Shown here in pieces: positions 46,738 through 58,459 of a stretch of 64,000 nt of DNA; position 1 is the stretch's first letter, and each line of letters opens with the position of its first letter. The translations under genes were made by a program, and so were the position numbers. Source of the DNA: Phoronis australis (taxonomy: Eukaryota > Phoronida > Phoronidae). The stretch is taken from NCBI GenBank assembly GCA_002633005.1, contig NMRA01000443.1, positions 304,105-368,104 on the forward strand, written 5' to 3'. The notes under the pieces are model-generated. The model was not told the origin of the DNA. It did no database searches and saw nothing but the letters and a program-made list of their open reading frames with translations.

Positions 46738-48050
46738 AGGCGAAAGCAACCTTATTCATGTCACTTTTAGCAAAAATAACTGAGGTTCGTTCCCAGACAC
46801 ATTTTTCACTTAGTTACAGCATTTCATAATTTGATTAATTTCTCGTCCTCTACTCCGGAAGTGACGTTTTTGGGAGGCAAGAGTTTCGCGCCAATTTCTT
46901 TTCATTATAGCCTGACTGTGAGAGTCATTGTTCTACCTCGGTTGTGATAAGTTCGGTCGTCGTTTGCTTTTGTTTACAAGTCAGTCAACATGCCACGCTG
47001 TTGCTGCGTGCCGGGATGTACTCATTATTGTCTCACACGCGCTTTGGGTACCTTGCGTTGCTTTCCGAAGGATGACACACTTCGTCGTACTTGGCTAGCT
47101 CGTTCATGTGAAGAACGCAGCGCTACCCGTTCACGCAACGTACAAAGCAGTGGAGGGTTACCGAGTGTGTGGCAAGCATTTTCTGCCGTCAGATTATGAC
47201 AGATATGTACGCTGAATTGATGAACGTCTCTGCGAAACAACGCCTGAAGAAGTACCATACCGTCGCTGTTGATTCCCGGCAGTGCCCCGTCGCCAACCCC
47301 GAGAAGTGCGTTTTTGAAGCGAGAAGCCTCGCGAGCTGTGGCCACTATATACAGTGACTGGAGGCACTTCATCTACTGTCACCTGTGCCTCCGAATGTAC
47401 CCCATTGCGTGCAATTCCGGGAACTGGCAGTGATTCGCCCTGTGCTGTTGTCTTTAGCCCAGAGCCTGTAAGCAGCCCTGCAGCGATGTTGAGTAGTGGG
47501 AGTGAATACAGGCCCAGTTCGACACCCAGTGATCAGGACAGTTCGTCATCCAATGAACAGATCGGAGAGCCTGTTTGATAAGTTTATTGTGGACTTGTAT
47601 TGGAGCTATTTGGAAGGTGCCAGGTGTGTGGCGAGGGAGTCACACGGCGGGATGTAAGCAGTTTGGGTGCTCAGATCACCCTTCAGTGGGAGTGTGTTGC
47701 GGGACACTCGGGCAAGTGGGACAGTTCTTCCTCTGTACTTGAGACGATAATGAGTACTCCCCAGTACGCAGCAACAGCGTGGCATGTTGACTGACTCGTA
47801 AGCAAAAGCAAACGACCACCGAACTTATCACAACCGAGGTAGAACAATGACTTACTTGATTGCTCTCACAGTCAGACTATATGAAAAGAAATTGGCGCGA
47901 AATTCTTGCCTCCCAAAATGTCACTTCCGGAGTAAACGACGAGTAATTAATTAAATTATGAAAAGCAGTAAATAAGTGAAAAACACATCTGGGATAATCA
48001 ACGAACCTTATTTTTGCTTAAAATGACATGAAAAAAGGTTGCCTTCGCCT
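46738..48050 (+). mobile_element. Kolobok-like element, family 2, with ~280-bp terminal inverted repeats
   Basis: TTAA lies at 46734-46737 and 48051-48054. Ends are AGGCGAAAGCAACCTT and its near-complement. The inverted repeats extend imperfectly to about 47020 and 47766, so each arm contains the THAP start codon region. It sits inside the gypsy remnant, between the integrase region and the polypurine tract. TTAA plus THAP supports Kolobok. Confidence 0.88.
46990..47794 (+). pseudogene. Broken Kolobok-type transposase start: THAP finger and a second Cys/His segment
   Basis: The first frame opens MPRCCCVPGCTHY with THAP ligands, continues LRCFPKDDTLRRTW, then needs a 1-base shift near 47155 to read YRVCGKHFLPSDY (C-x2-H). 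A serine-rich stretch follows (47354-47578). Another frame (47600-47794) reads LFGRCQVCGEGV and WECVAGHSGKWDSS. This zinc-ribbon-like pattern (C-x2-C ... C-x2-GH ... W) resembles one I associate with THAP-type Kolobok transposases. The catalytic core is missing. Confidence 0.7.
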
Positions 48051-48066
48051 TTAATGTGTTTTAAAA

Positions 48067-49403
48067 CTAATTAAACAAAATGTTCCGTTCACAAGTCCAT
48101 CCGCTGAGGTTTCCGCACAACACGTCTAGTTCGGGTAGGTGCAGGAGTGTTAGTAGGGATATTTGGCTCTTCTGGCGTCGATGTGTTGAGTTCGGTCTGC
48201 TGGTCAATATTGAACTGTTCTGAAGTTGCGACGGAAAGTTCCTCGGTTGGTTGCCACCTTGTATGATCGGGGTGTGGCTTCCTGACTGATAACCTTTCCA
48301 GGTTCCCACATCTTGGTAGCTGTACTGAGCATGAGTATGTTGTCGTTCGGACATAGTGGGGGTAACTGTTTTCGAACCTGGGAGGTTGCGCTTCTCTGCC
48401 TCTTGGCGCATTTCGAGTGCTTCATTGGTCTCGCCGTTTCCCTTCGTAGGCAAAGTAGGTACGTAGCATGGTGCGATACTTTCTGCTGTTGAGCAGTTCA
48501 CTTGCGGGAGTTTTGTGGTCAGTCGGCGTTGATCGTAGGCACAGCATTGCCAAGTGGGGGTCGCTGCCTGACTCGGAAGGCCTTGGTGAACATATTCCTA
48601 ACTGTCTGTACCATTCTTTCGATGAACTTGTTCACTTGGGGAAACATCTGTGATGTCGTAACATGTTCCAATTCGTACACTTCCACAAACTGTTTGAACT
48701 CGTACGATGAGAACTGTGGCCCGTTGTCTGAGGCGACCTTCTCGGGGAGACCGTGTTCATCAAATATAGTCTACAATTGATTGATGACAGAGCCAGACGT
48801 AGTTGAGTGTAGTCTTCGTACGGTACGAAACTTGCTGCACATATCAGCGACTAAGAGTCCTTCTGTTGCCAGTAGAATAGGTCCATACCAAGTGTGTGCC
48901 ACGGTCTAGATGGAACGTCTAGTGGTAACAGAGGTTCTTTGGGGTTTGCATTCTGGTGAGCTTGGCACGATGCACAATTGGACACAAAGGCGTCGATGTC
49001 CTTGTTGATTCCATCCCAGAATACTGACGCTCGGGCTCGTAGTCGGCACTTCTAGATTCCTTGATGGGCATAATGGATTGGCTTGAGCACTGTTTGGCGT
49101 AATGATCGTGGCACGACTATACGTCTTCCCTTCACGATGATGCCATCTTCAACTCCCAACTCGTCTCTGAAGTTCCAGTATCCATGCAGTGGCGGGGTAT
49201 TCAGCTCTGGCAATCATGTTTCATAGCACCATCATCTCAGGGTCCTTCGCTGTCTCATTGCGAATCTGAGTTAGGCGAGTATGACTGGTGTTCAGTTGGA
49301 GTTGAATCTCATGTACAGTTATGTCGAATCCTGGGATTGTGTCTGCAGCCTATGGGTCTATGCGTGATAGGGCATCTGCTAGTGGAACTTCGTTCTTGCC
49401 TAC
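48067..49403 (-). pseudogene. Gypsy pol: post-RNase H tail and integrase, decayed
   Basis: In order on the minus strand: PLADALSRIDP; an HHCC-type zinc segment ending CASCQAHQNA; PSRPWHTLGMDLF around the first core aspartate; GLPEKVASDNGPQFSS with the second core aspartate; and a C-terminal part with KMWEPGKVISQ and NRGTFRRNFRTV. Several stops and shifts break it. Confidence 0.85.
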
Positions 49404-49408
49404 ATAAA

Positions 49409-52400
49409 CAGGGCTCGACATTAACTTTTATTTAAACTTGTCCAGTCGGACAAGTAGAAATGAAATTTACTTGTCCTGACCTATAAGGCACTTGTCCAAA
49501 GATAATTAAACTCAAATTATACTTTTCAAACATATGTGAATGTCGCACATTATACCTATTAGCACAAGCTCAATAAACATGTGTAAGAGCATATATTACA
49601 CGACATTTAAATTTTGCACAAGTTTATTAACGTGGGTATTTGTATTTGGATTTCACCAGTGAACACGCTGCAAGTTTACCCTGGCTTTTCAATTTTGTTA
49701 TATAATGTATTTTTATAAGCTGCTGAGTGAGCAGTCGACTTCATGACTTTTCAAAGATTCGATCCTGAACACATCTGACCCAGATGCAACAGATGAACTG
49801 TTTGCGTCGACGTATTTTTCACACGGGACACAACACATTTTACTTCTGGTACGGTAACCAGTCAAAATCATTTCGGAAGGAATTCCTGTTTTCGTTTGTT
49901 GGTTTCATACTGTTGCTTGGTGATTTCACGCCCTTTGGTTTGGTTACCAGTTGCAAGATCAGAACTCCTTGACTTGAAACCATACGCAAACTAACTACCG
50001 TACTCGTCCGCGTTACCGCCCTGGGCGCTTAAATTGGGAATCTAAAAACGGGGTGGGCGGTAAGCCGAACATGGGCGGTTAAAATCGAAATTTTGGAAAA
50101 ATCTGCAGTTGTTGCTTACTGCACGGAAGAATGATTTCACTCGAACGGAGATACACTGACGTCGGACTTCAAGCATATCAGTTAAAATATAGGTCGGGGG
50201 ATTGAAGTAACGGACTTCGACGGCCTGCGCACACGATACAGTGGCGTCGTGATACTGAGCATGATTGGGTGTTTACGTACCTCGGTCGCTGCTGGGCATC
50301 TCTTAGAACTAAAGTATTCCTACAGGTAGGCGTGTGTTCAGTAGGGCAAGTTTCTTAAGAGAAAAGACAGACCAAGCAAGACTCCGTTAGTTTTTGGTGT
50401 AGTTTTAAGGGAAGCACTTGTAAAGATTTGCTGGACACAACCAAGCACGTGCTAATGATTGACAGGTCTTCTTATTGAATACTTTGAACAATGTAACATT
50501 TTATATACATTGTATATTTCTTTTTTTTTTAAGTTCAAAGCCAACACCGATGTCGTTCAAAGCATGTGCTCAACAATCGGGCGATACTACCAAGGAGTGT
50601 AGTAGTATAGGAGAGTTCATTTGTGAGTTCGCTGTTACCGCTACTACTAGCGCCGCCAAGTGGTGAACAATCAACTGTCAACCAGAAAGCGCCAAAACAA
50701 TGGGGAAGGACGCATTTTGCAGTGCGATAAATTTCATGAATTCATCCACGAAAACCCCAGACGTGTCATTTTTTAGGTTTTCTAAGGATCCAGAAAGGTA
50801 AGGATTATCTGTTATTCAATAAAATGATACATTGGCTTTCATTTCGTGTGTTCTGTTCACGGTTGTTAGGCAAGTCGATCACATTCCCGTTGCCACTGTT
50901 CTGTTGTCTGCAGTGTAGGCTAGGCCTACTGTACAACCGGGCTGCCGGCGGAAGGACTATGATGAACGTACGATGTGATCGTCAGCTTTTTGGATACTTG
51001 CAGTCCATCAATTCCAAATCAAAATGTCACCCGTTCGATCGCAGGGACAATTTTAGGAAAACATACCCATGCCCATGATGGCCATGAGTAATATGACTGG
51101 TGACACAGCCTTGGCACAATCACAGCCACAGGGCCACTAAGTCTGTCATGAGTCAAGTTAGCGAATCTGTGGGTCTCGGTGAAAAGGTGAAAAATCCGAA
51201 CATAATTTTAATGTGCCAGTTGGGCCAATTAAGTTAAGCAGTGCGTCATTGAAAACTTAATTCTATGTGTCAATGATGCGGGGGCGCGGCCCTGTTAAAA
51301 TATCAGTGGATCAACATTTGTGTCCGATTTTTTTCAGTTGACACCAAAACGCTTTTGTCTCTATCACAATCACAGTACAACAGGAATTCTGTAGTGTAGT
51401 GTACTTTAGTGTTGGCTGCCAGTCTTGTGTGAACCTAGTGAGTATGAGGTTTGTTCCTGAGTCTCTCAGTCATTGATTTCTGTTCAGGTGCAAGCGCTGG
51501 GAGCTGACCTTATGATCAGAGATGCAACCTGTTTGTCCAAGAACCGCAAGTTATGCTCTCATCACTTCGAGGAGTCCATGTTCATGAATGAAGAACAAGC
51601 TGGTATTGACTGCAGTGCCCAAACAATATTTGATGTCCCGAATCCACCAAAAATGAAGATGTCAGGGTCAAAAAGTTCTCCGGAAATTATATTACAACTC
51701 TGGAATAGGCTTTTTTGTATTTCTGATTATCGTCTCACAAAGCAAGTACTGGAACATCACGTGTAGAAACGACAATTAGTCCGCAAAATCTGGTTTTCGT
51801 ATTTTACTAAGGTTGATCAGATTGAAACATTTGATGAATGTTTAGCCTCTGATTTGGAGAGAGCCAAAGTGAAACTGATGAATCATTCAGAGTCTGAATG
51901 GTGGGCTATCCGTATCATTTTGCTTCTCGATGACAAACACCTCTGTGAGTAAATTAGTTTTCAGCTTTATTTATAACGCGTTTCTTTGGCGAAAAGTGCT
52001 GTTGGTTGCCAGTGAACTAATAGAAAGTGACGAGGTTGGTCAGATTTTCTTGTTGTATTGGTCGGTGTATGTGTTGCCTGTTTTGTACGTTTTTGGAGAT
52101 TGTGATTAATTTAAGCCCCAGTTGTGGCTAGGTATCAGATATGATCTTGTGGTCTGGCTTTAACTTACCTGAAATATGTACTAATAGGAACAGTGGGTAT
52201 ATAAAATAAAATTTTGGTTTTATCATTCAAGTCTTTTTAATTCAATTTTGTATGAAGTTATGTGGGTAGTGAATATTTTGATTGCTGTTTAGTACCTCTT
52301 ATTTTTTGTCGTGATATTTTGAACTTTGACTAGTTATGAGTGATGATATACTCAATGTTACTCCATTTTGTAAGTTGTGAGCTATTCTACAGATTAGCAA

Positions 52401-53990
52401 GTGACTTGTAACTGTTGGTGAGTGGGAGAGTGGGATTGAGCCCTATACTGGCATGTCAAAGAAATAATGGAATGTTCTAAAATTGTATTACGATTTTGTG
52501 GTAGTGATGAATTGCCTTGCTTTCTTCTTCTCACTTGTGTAACACCCACTGCAAAAAACAATTGTCTGCATTGCCAGTAGCCTCATGCATTGAATAGGGA
52601 ACACATGCGAAATTGTTGGGTGGAGATGAAACCAGCAGTGAGCTAGGAGCAATATGTTTGTCAATGGTCAGGGGAGCAACCAAAATGTGTGATGATGGGA
52701 GGGGCTCAACACCCATGTGGCATACATACCCATTGGTTTTTACCTGTTTAGCACTCCTCCCATGTAACCCCCCTGGGAGGGGGTCAACACCCATTTGGCG
52801 CCCACCTGCCGGTTTTTGCCTGGTACCCCCTTAGCTGGCACTAGGGGGGAATTCCCCCTCTGAACCCCCAGGAGCAATCATTCAAATTATGTAGTCCATG
52901 GAGGTACATGTATGAACTGTTATAAGGAACGATAATTGCTTTGTTAAGAACTCAAACATGAAACAAAACCATGATGAATTTTGAAGGGAGCTTCAAGAGA
53001 ATAAAAACAAATACACTTTAATATTGATTAAAATACACATTTTCTTTCTCAATCTATTGTAAGTGGATGTTAGTTTATGTATTCTAACCATTTTCAATCA
53101 CACAGTAATTTTATTGCACGTTGAATGTCATTAAAGTATGAATTTATGAGCGTTTACATTGTTCGGACTGCGTGCCAAACTAAGTGTTGATTATTCACCG
53201 CTTGGAGCGCTAGTGTTTCGACCAGTAACCATTGCGGCGAATGGTAAAATGGCGGAGTGAACTCTCCTACACTCGTACACTCCTTGATACTACTATTAGT
53301 CAATAGGGGTACTCGGTCAGCTGCCGAAATAATGAAGCAAAAACACATCTTGTAAAAAGTCATCAGCAAATGAAAAGTTCAAAAAATAAGTTTTTGACCA
53401 CGTAGAACATGGACAAAATGTTCGACTTGCACTAATGACAAGTTGATTTTTTGGGCGCTTCCATTTTGGTGTCAGGAGAGATGAGGAGGATTAAAAACAT
53501 GCGTTTTACCAAGACGGGAACAGCGAAACAAATTGGCTTGTCACAATTGACCATGTCTTTTCTTATTTCAGTGCTCAGGGTGGTTATGCTTCGTGTACTG
53601 TCACGGGGAATCACAGACTCAAGATTGGCCACGGACATGATATCCCTGTCAAGTACCGCTTTGCTGGTTCTTCTACAGCAAATGAAATACACTCGACAAG
53701 CGCTGTCTCAGTGATCAATGCGCGTGAGCCAAAGGAAACAATTGTGTCTCCTTCAGTAAAGGGCATGAGGATTCGGGTATTTTACCGCCATAGTAAGGCA
53801 AGGTCCCGGTTCCGCTAAACTTGATTGATTGTCACAGAAAGGTAATCGAGTTGCGCACGTTTTGTGCGACGAACGTTCGCAGAAAAATTCATTGACATGT
53901 CCTGTCGGACAAGCTGCTCGGCCGTGAGCTTGTCCGGACCAACAAATTGGTTGTCCCGAGCAGTCGGACTACCGTTAATATCGAGCCCTG
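49409..53990 (+). mobile_element. 4.6-kb DNA transposon with CAGGGCTCGA termini carrying a THAP exon
   Basis: Ends are CAGGGCTCGACATTAAC and the complement of CGTTAATATCGAGCCCTG. An exact 5-bp target duplication ATAAA lies at 49404-49408 and 53991-53995. Subterminal repeats of ACTTGTCC/GGACAAGT type occur at both ends. The insertion interrupts the gypsy pol remnant, whose frame resumes on the other side once one ATAAA is counted. The ends are hAT-like, but hAT usually makes 8-bp duplications and uses BED fingers, so the superfamily is left open. No catalytic domain was recognised. Confidence 0.85.
50700..51766 (+). pseudogene. Two-exon THAP-domain gene start within the CAGGGCTCGA element
   Basis: Exon 1 (50700-50797) starts MGKDAFCSAINFMNSS, continues PDVSFFRFSKDPER, and ends at a GTAAGG donor. 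Exon 2 starts at 51488 after a TTCTGTTCAG acceptor with CKRWELTL, completing the arginine codon and supplying the conserved THAP tryptophan. A 1-base shift near 51510 leads to CLSKNRKLCSHHF (C-x2-H). The second zinc-ligand cysteine appears to be phenylalanine in the exon 1 finger (CSAINF). The finger is degraded. Confidence 0.7.
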
Positions 53991-53995
53991 ATAAA

Positions 53996-54387
53996 CTAAG
54001 TCGAAGTCATACTTCTGGGTCCTTAGCAGCATACGGGCAAGACAAGGCGATGCACTTGAGATATGCTCCTTCGTAATGGATTCTTGCGGCTTATGGTCAG
54101 AGTTCACTTGGACATGCCTGTCATTCATACACATAATGGTGGAAGGCTTCCAGACCAAACACAACCGCCAGATATCTCTCAATATTGGAATAACGTGATT
54201 CGGTTTCCTTTAACAATTTGCTTCTACACTGGATTGGTCCACTTTCTTGGAGCAGTGCAGCTCCTAGACCCTTGGATGAGGCGTCGACCTGTACTACTAA
54301 TGGTTTCGAGTTTTCATAGTACTGCAGTGTTTCTGGATTGGTAATTAGGGCTTTGACTTGATCTACCGCCTTCTGGTGCTCTTGGCC
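53996..54387 (-). pseudogene. Gypsy pol: RT C-terminus and RNase H
   Basis: Motifs are EHQKAVDQVKALIT, then VQVDASSKGLGAALLQ (the DAS RNase H start), ESRYSNIERYLAVVFG and ISSASPCLARMLLRTQ. This is the canonical end of a Ty3/gypsy RT-RNase H. A frame shift separates the two halves near 54180. Confidence 0.85.
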
Positions 54388-54388
54388 A

Positions 54389-54658
54389 GTTGCACGAAAC
54401 AGTCCCAAACAGGGACTCAACTGAGTTCATTGAAAATAAGTAGGAACTCAGTCCTTAAATTGGGAGTGTTGCATGAAAAGATCCCTAATTATTTTCGATA
54501 ATATTGACAATTCAACGTAGAGCTCACACTCGATTTGTATCAAAGTAATGAAACTAAAACAACACAAGAAAGGACAATCGATGTTTTCTCAAGTTCAAAA
54601 ATACACAGTAGATTTAGAGATCTTAGTTGAATCCCTATTTGGGACTGTTTCATGCAAC
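54389..54658. mobile_element. MITE with ~34-bp inverted ends inside gypsy RNase H
   Basis: The left end is GTTGCACGAAACAGTCCC. The right end is the near-complement of GTTGCATGAAACAGTCCC, and both continue as CAAA(C/T)AGGGA(C/T)TCAACT. At 270 bp and with no coding capacity it interrupts the gypsy frame just before EHQKAV. The target duplication could not be defined cleanly. Confidence 0.75.
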
Positions 54659-57070
54659 CGGGCACAGGTCCCCAGATGAACTCTGTCTTCTTTATTTAAA
54701 TGTAACAATAAATTGTTTTGGAAAGGTACTGGCAATTGTTTCCGTGGGATAGGCTAATGCATTTTTGCTTAACGAATGCGCCGAGGTGCACCGTTGGCAG
54801 GGCCCTTTTTGTGTGCCCACACGTACACATGTACATATAATGTATATGCTATATGCATATATATATTTATTTACCTATCCGTTTGTCCGCTCGATATCTC
54901 AAAAACCCATGGTCGGATTTTGATGAAATTTGGCACTGGGTGAAGTGCATCACTACAACGGTTCATGCCAATTTTCAAGGAAACGTGAAACCGAATGCTG
55001 TGTGACATTTAAAATGCGCCGGCACGATTAAATTTTCAGACGGACTCGACCACCGCAGCACTACCTAGTGGCCATTTTGTTCTCGACCAGGGACTTTAAG
55101 GAGGCACAGAACAGTTCTCACTGGGTTTTGCCTAGCAAAACACACATCACTTGATTTGTAACCTTTTCTTCACTCTGTCAAAAACAGGATGCAAAGAATG
55201 GCATGTTTTCAATTATTTCACATAAAAAGCCCAGCAGATGAGCACAGAAACTTTATTCTTTCTTGTATTTTTGACCATTTCATTCCCACTGAAAACCAAG
55301 CTAGACTAAGAAAAATAAGGGCAAAAAAATGCAAAATCGGCACTTTTCACCCGAAAAACACCACTTCCCTGCCGATGCACGACTAAAACCAACATTAGAG
55401 TCTGAAAGCAAATTTCCTACCGATTCCGAAAATGTGGTCCAAAAGTACTGTCAACCAACTAGTTTTTTGGCAATTCTTGCATGTTTGAGGGCTACCTAAA
55501 ATCACAGCCAATTTCTCGGTCGCTACCCAACAATGCACAATTGCAGCCGGGGGCCGCCATCTTGAAGAAGAGTGCAGCTACAGCCAAGAAAGTGGCCTTT
55601 TTTATTCACAGCATGTTCACAAATACAAACAAACCACATTCACTGAGCCTACGTGCAATGCCCACCTACAAAATGCCCCCAAACTTGGCCTACCCCAAAA
55701 TTTCTATATTTTGGCAGTGCAAATTGGCCGCGGCCGCAGCCTAACTATTCAGTGCCACCTAAGGTTATCTCCAAACTTATTCACAAAAATTGGCCATTTT
55801 TACAATATTTTCACTTGCAAAATACCTTATCTTCATTCTCGGGGAACTTCATCTACAAAATATAAACCGCATAGCGAGAAAAAAAATAGCAAAGCCTTGG
55901 CGCACAACCGCGTGGATATTTGTTTACTACTTATCAAAGGTTAAAGGGCTTTCAATTAAATGGAATCTCCCGCAAGGTACAGAACAGCTTCGTATACCCT
56001 CAGTCCTTTCATTCACAAAGTCGCCATAACATTTAGCCAACGTGGTGTACTTATGATAGAATGGTGCCGGGGAAAACGAATACAAAACGTAGTTTTGATC
56101 CTAAGGGAGTTGTGCGTCTACATGTATACGACCGTTGGCGTTGAAAACGTTTGCTATCAGTCACCTCAGGCCTCTGTGGTCATGACCACAGAAAATTGTG
56201 AAAAGAGATAAATCCTCGCCTTAATTCCTTAATACAATTGACATTTCGATGTTTCGATCTCATGCTAATGACGTACTTTAACCCCCGATTCGACTTATGT
56301 GATCCATTTCTTACTTGGTTTCGTATCAGTCTCCCAGCACTTGACGTGTACAGGCTATGAACTATGACCTACTTAGAAGGTAGGGCATAAACAACAGTAA
56401 ACGTTGGCTGAGTGAGAACAATACGTCTATTTGAGATTTAATGATAATTAGGTTAGTTACGCACTGCAAAATCAGTTGACATTGCGAGTGAACGTTGAAA
56501 TAGCTAACATAGTTAAGGATTGTATAGGTTATGTGTACCAAAAACAAGTTTTCACCGAATAATTAACCGAAGCCTGGACCTTGAGATTTTCACTTGTCTC
56601 AATTTAATCGGCTTTTTCTCGGCTTCGGCAAATCGACTTTATTTGAACTTAGGAACACTAGTTCTCAAAAACGGATGGATGGATGTCGCTGAAACTTTCC
56701 AAACTTAATATTTAGTCATCAAAAACGCTGTTAGGATTTTTGATATAAAGGCCTAGTTTTTGCGTAATGTGACAAAGACGAATAAGACTTCAATTTTTTA
56801 CAATGAAAATACCTTACGTTTTGCGAGTTGATTTGTCATAGAAACCAAACGAACAGTCTAATCGAAAATTCCTATCAGCGTTTTTGAGGTAACTGATGAA
56901 GTTTTCATTTAAAAAAAGTTTCATTCAAAACGACCGAGGGTTATTTTTTATGTATTTATTATCATTTACAAAACAATTACAAAAACAAACAAACAAATAA
57001 GTACACCATTCATTCACGCATGCGCACCTCAGGAAGACCATTGTCATATCTCATTTAAAGTAAACATCTT

Positions 57071-58232
57071 CTACATGAAGTTAACATGAACAATAAATTT
57101 TTCCCATTTTGCAGAGAAGCTGTCATGTACAAAGTTTTTATGTGCATTTAATTTTTCAGCATTATAGTATTCATAAGTTTTTGTAACGAACTTAAGAAAA
57201 TTGGGTATATTTTTGTGACATCTCTCTTTGTAAATGTACTGTTTAGCTAGTAGAAGCAAAATGTTAAATAGAAAATCATGCTTCTTGTAAAGTCCAAGAA
57301 TAACAATATCGTAAGACAGACAGTTGGGAAGCTGAATGCCACACTTTTCACTTTGAAGTAGCTTTCCGAATTCCTTCCAGAAATCTTGTACAAAGCAATC
57401 CAGGTTTGTTAGCTGCCTGGGCATAAAACATTAAATCATATAGCACTCGGATATTGTCGTTCATATTTCTTCCAGAAACGAAACCTGTCTGGTCCTTACT
57501 GATTACTTTTCCGAAAACGGATTTTAACCGTTCAGCTACTGCCGCAGAAGCCAATTTATATGTCACATTGAGCTAGGATATGGGTTTTTCAAATAATGTT
57601 TACTTTTATCTGCTTCCTTAGGGATGCAGGTGATCACTCCCTTTTTCTGTGTTGAGGATAACTGGCCAACAGCAAAACCTGTATTAAGTGAGCGAACAAC
57701 GAAATGTCCAATGTCAGCCCAAAAAAAATTTAAAAAATTCCACTGAAAAACCATCAGAGCCTGGGCTTTTGTTGTTTTTCATTTTTTTCAAGCATTGTGT
57801 GACTTCTTCATATGTAAGGAGACCTTCTAATTTTTCTTTTTCTGTCTCATTCAGCTTGGAGACACAAACATTATCAAGAAGAGTTTTTAAAGAAGTATTG
57901 TTAGTCTGTCTATATTTGTATAGATTTTCATAAAAAGTTTTGGTTTCCTGAATAACCTCTTCTTCACTATTGGTTTTAGTATTGTCAGATTTCCACAAAA
58001 AAGGCATAAAATTACTTGTGTAATGCCTATTTTCCAATTGAAGAAAATATTTGGAAGGCTTTTCACCTTCTTCAATCCATCTTGCTCTCGACCTAGTCAT
58101 AAGACCTCTTAACTTATTTTGCCTTAGCTCGGCAAGTAAATTATTTTTTTGTTCCAGTAGTTCCCTGTCAAGGCTTAGACTTCTTTCCAACAAGCTTATT
58201 TCTTTTGATAAGTTGCTGTTCAACTCTATCAC
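57071..58232 (-). pseudogene. LINE ORF2: linker, partial reverse transcriptase and C-terminal end
   Basis: The linker has ARWIEEGEKPSKYFLQLE and TYEEVTQCLKKMKNNKSPG, then SDGFSVEFFKFF (RT block 0-1). The next frame has ITCIPKEADKS, then KDQTGFVSGRNMNDNIRVLY (RT block 2a). The sequence then jumps from NKPGLL to a C-terminal stretch with KHDFLFNILLLLAKQYIYK. RT blocks 3-7 with the catalytic aspartates are deleted. Confidence 0.85.
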
Positions 58233-58459
58233 TTTTTCTTTTTAAGTAAGTAGCAAAGGAAATTGTTTTGCCGCGAATCTCCATCAACAACGTTTCAAGA
58301 AAAAGTTGATAATTTATAGACAATTGTAAATCTGAATTACATGTACTTGTACTATCAAGTCTGAATGTCGTCAGTCATATACTGTTGTTTAACTAATTTA
58401 ATAATATTCTTGACTGCAGCAATATACTCAGAGTTCTTTAGGAGAGAATTATTAAACTT

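Larger units (their letters stand above)
46480..54687 (-). mobile_element. Ty3/gypsy LTR retrotransposon remnant, interrupted three times
   Basis: Reading on the minus strand, it runs RT end/RNase H (54387-53996), the post-RNase H tail and integrase (49403-48067), then a polypurine tract and candidate 3' LTR (46655-46480). Interruptions are a MITE at 54389-54658, the CAGGGCTCGA element and the family-2 Kolobok element. The 5' half (LTR, gag, protease, most RT) is missing beyond 54687, where the 4-kb repeat begins. The coding parts have stops and shifts. Confidence 0.85.

Noticed and set aside
53432-53714. Overlapping 86-codon frames on both strands
   Set aside because: No motif was recognised in either. 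They lie in the non-coding part of the 4.6-kb element and may be an old exon, but this cannot be supported.
54121-54420. ATG start of the gypsy frame at 54420
   Set aside because: The first dozen codons come from the MITE at 54389-54658. The real RT frame came from further upstream.
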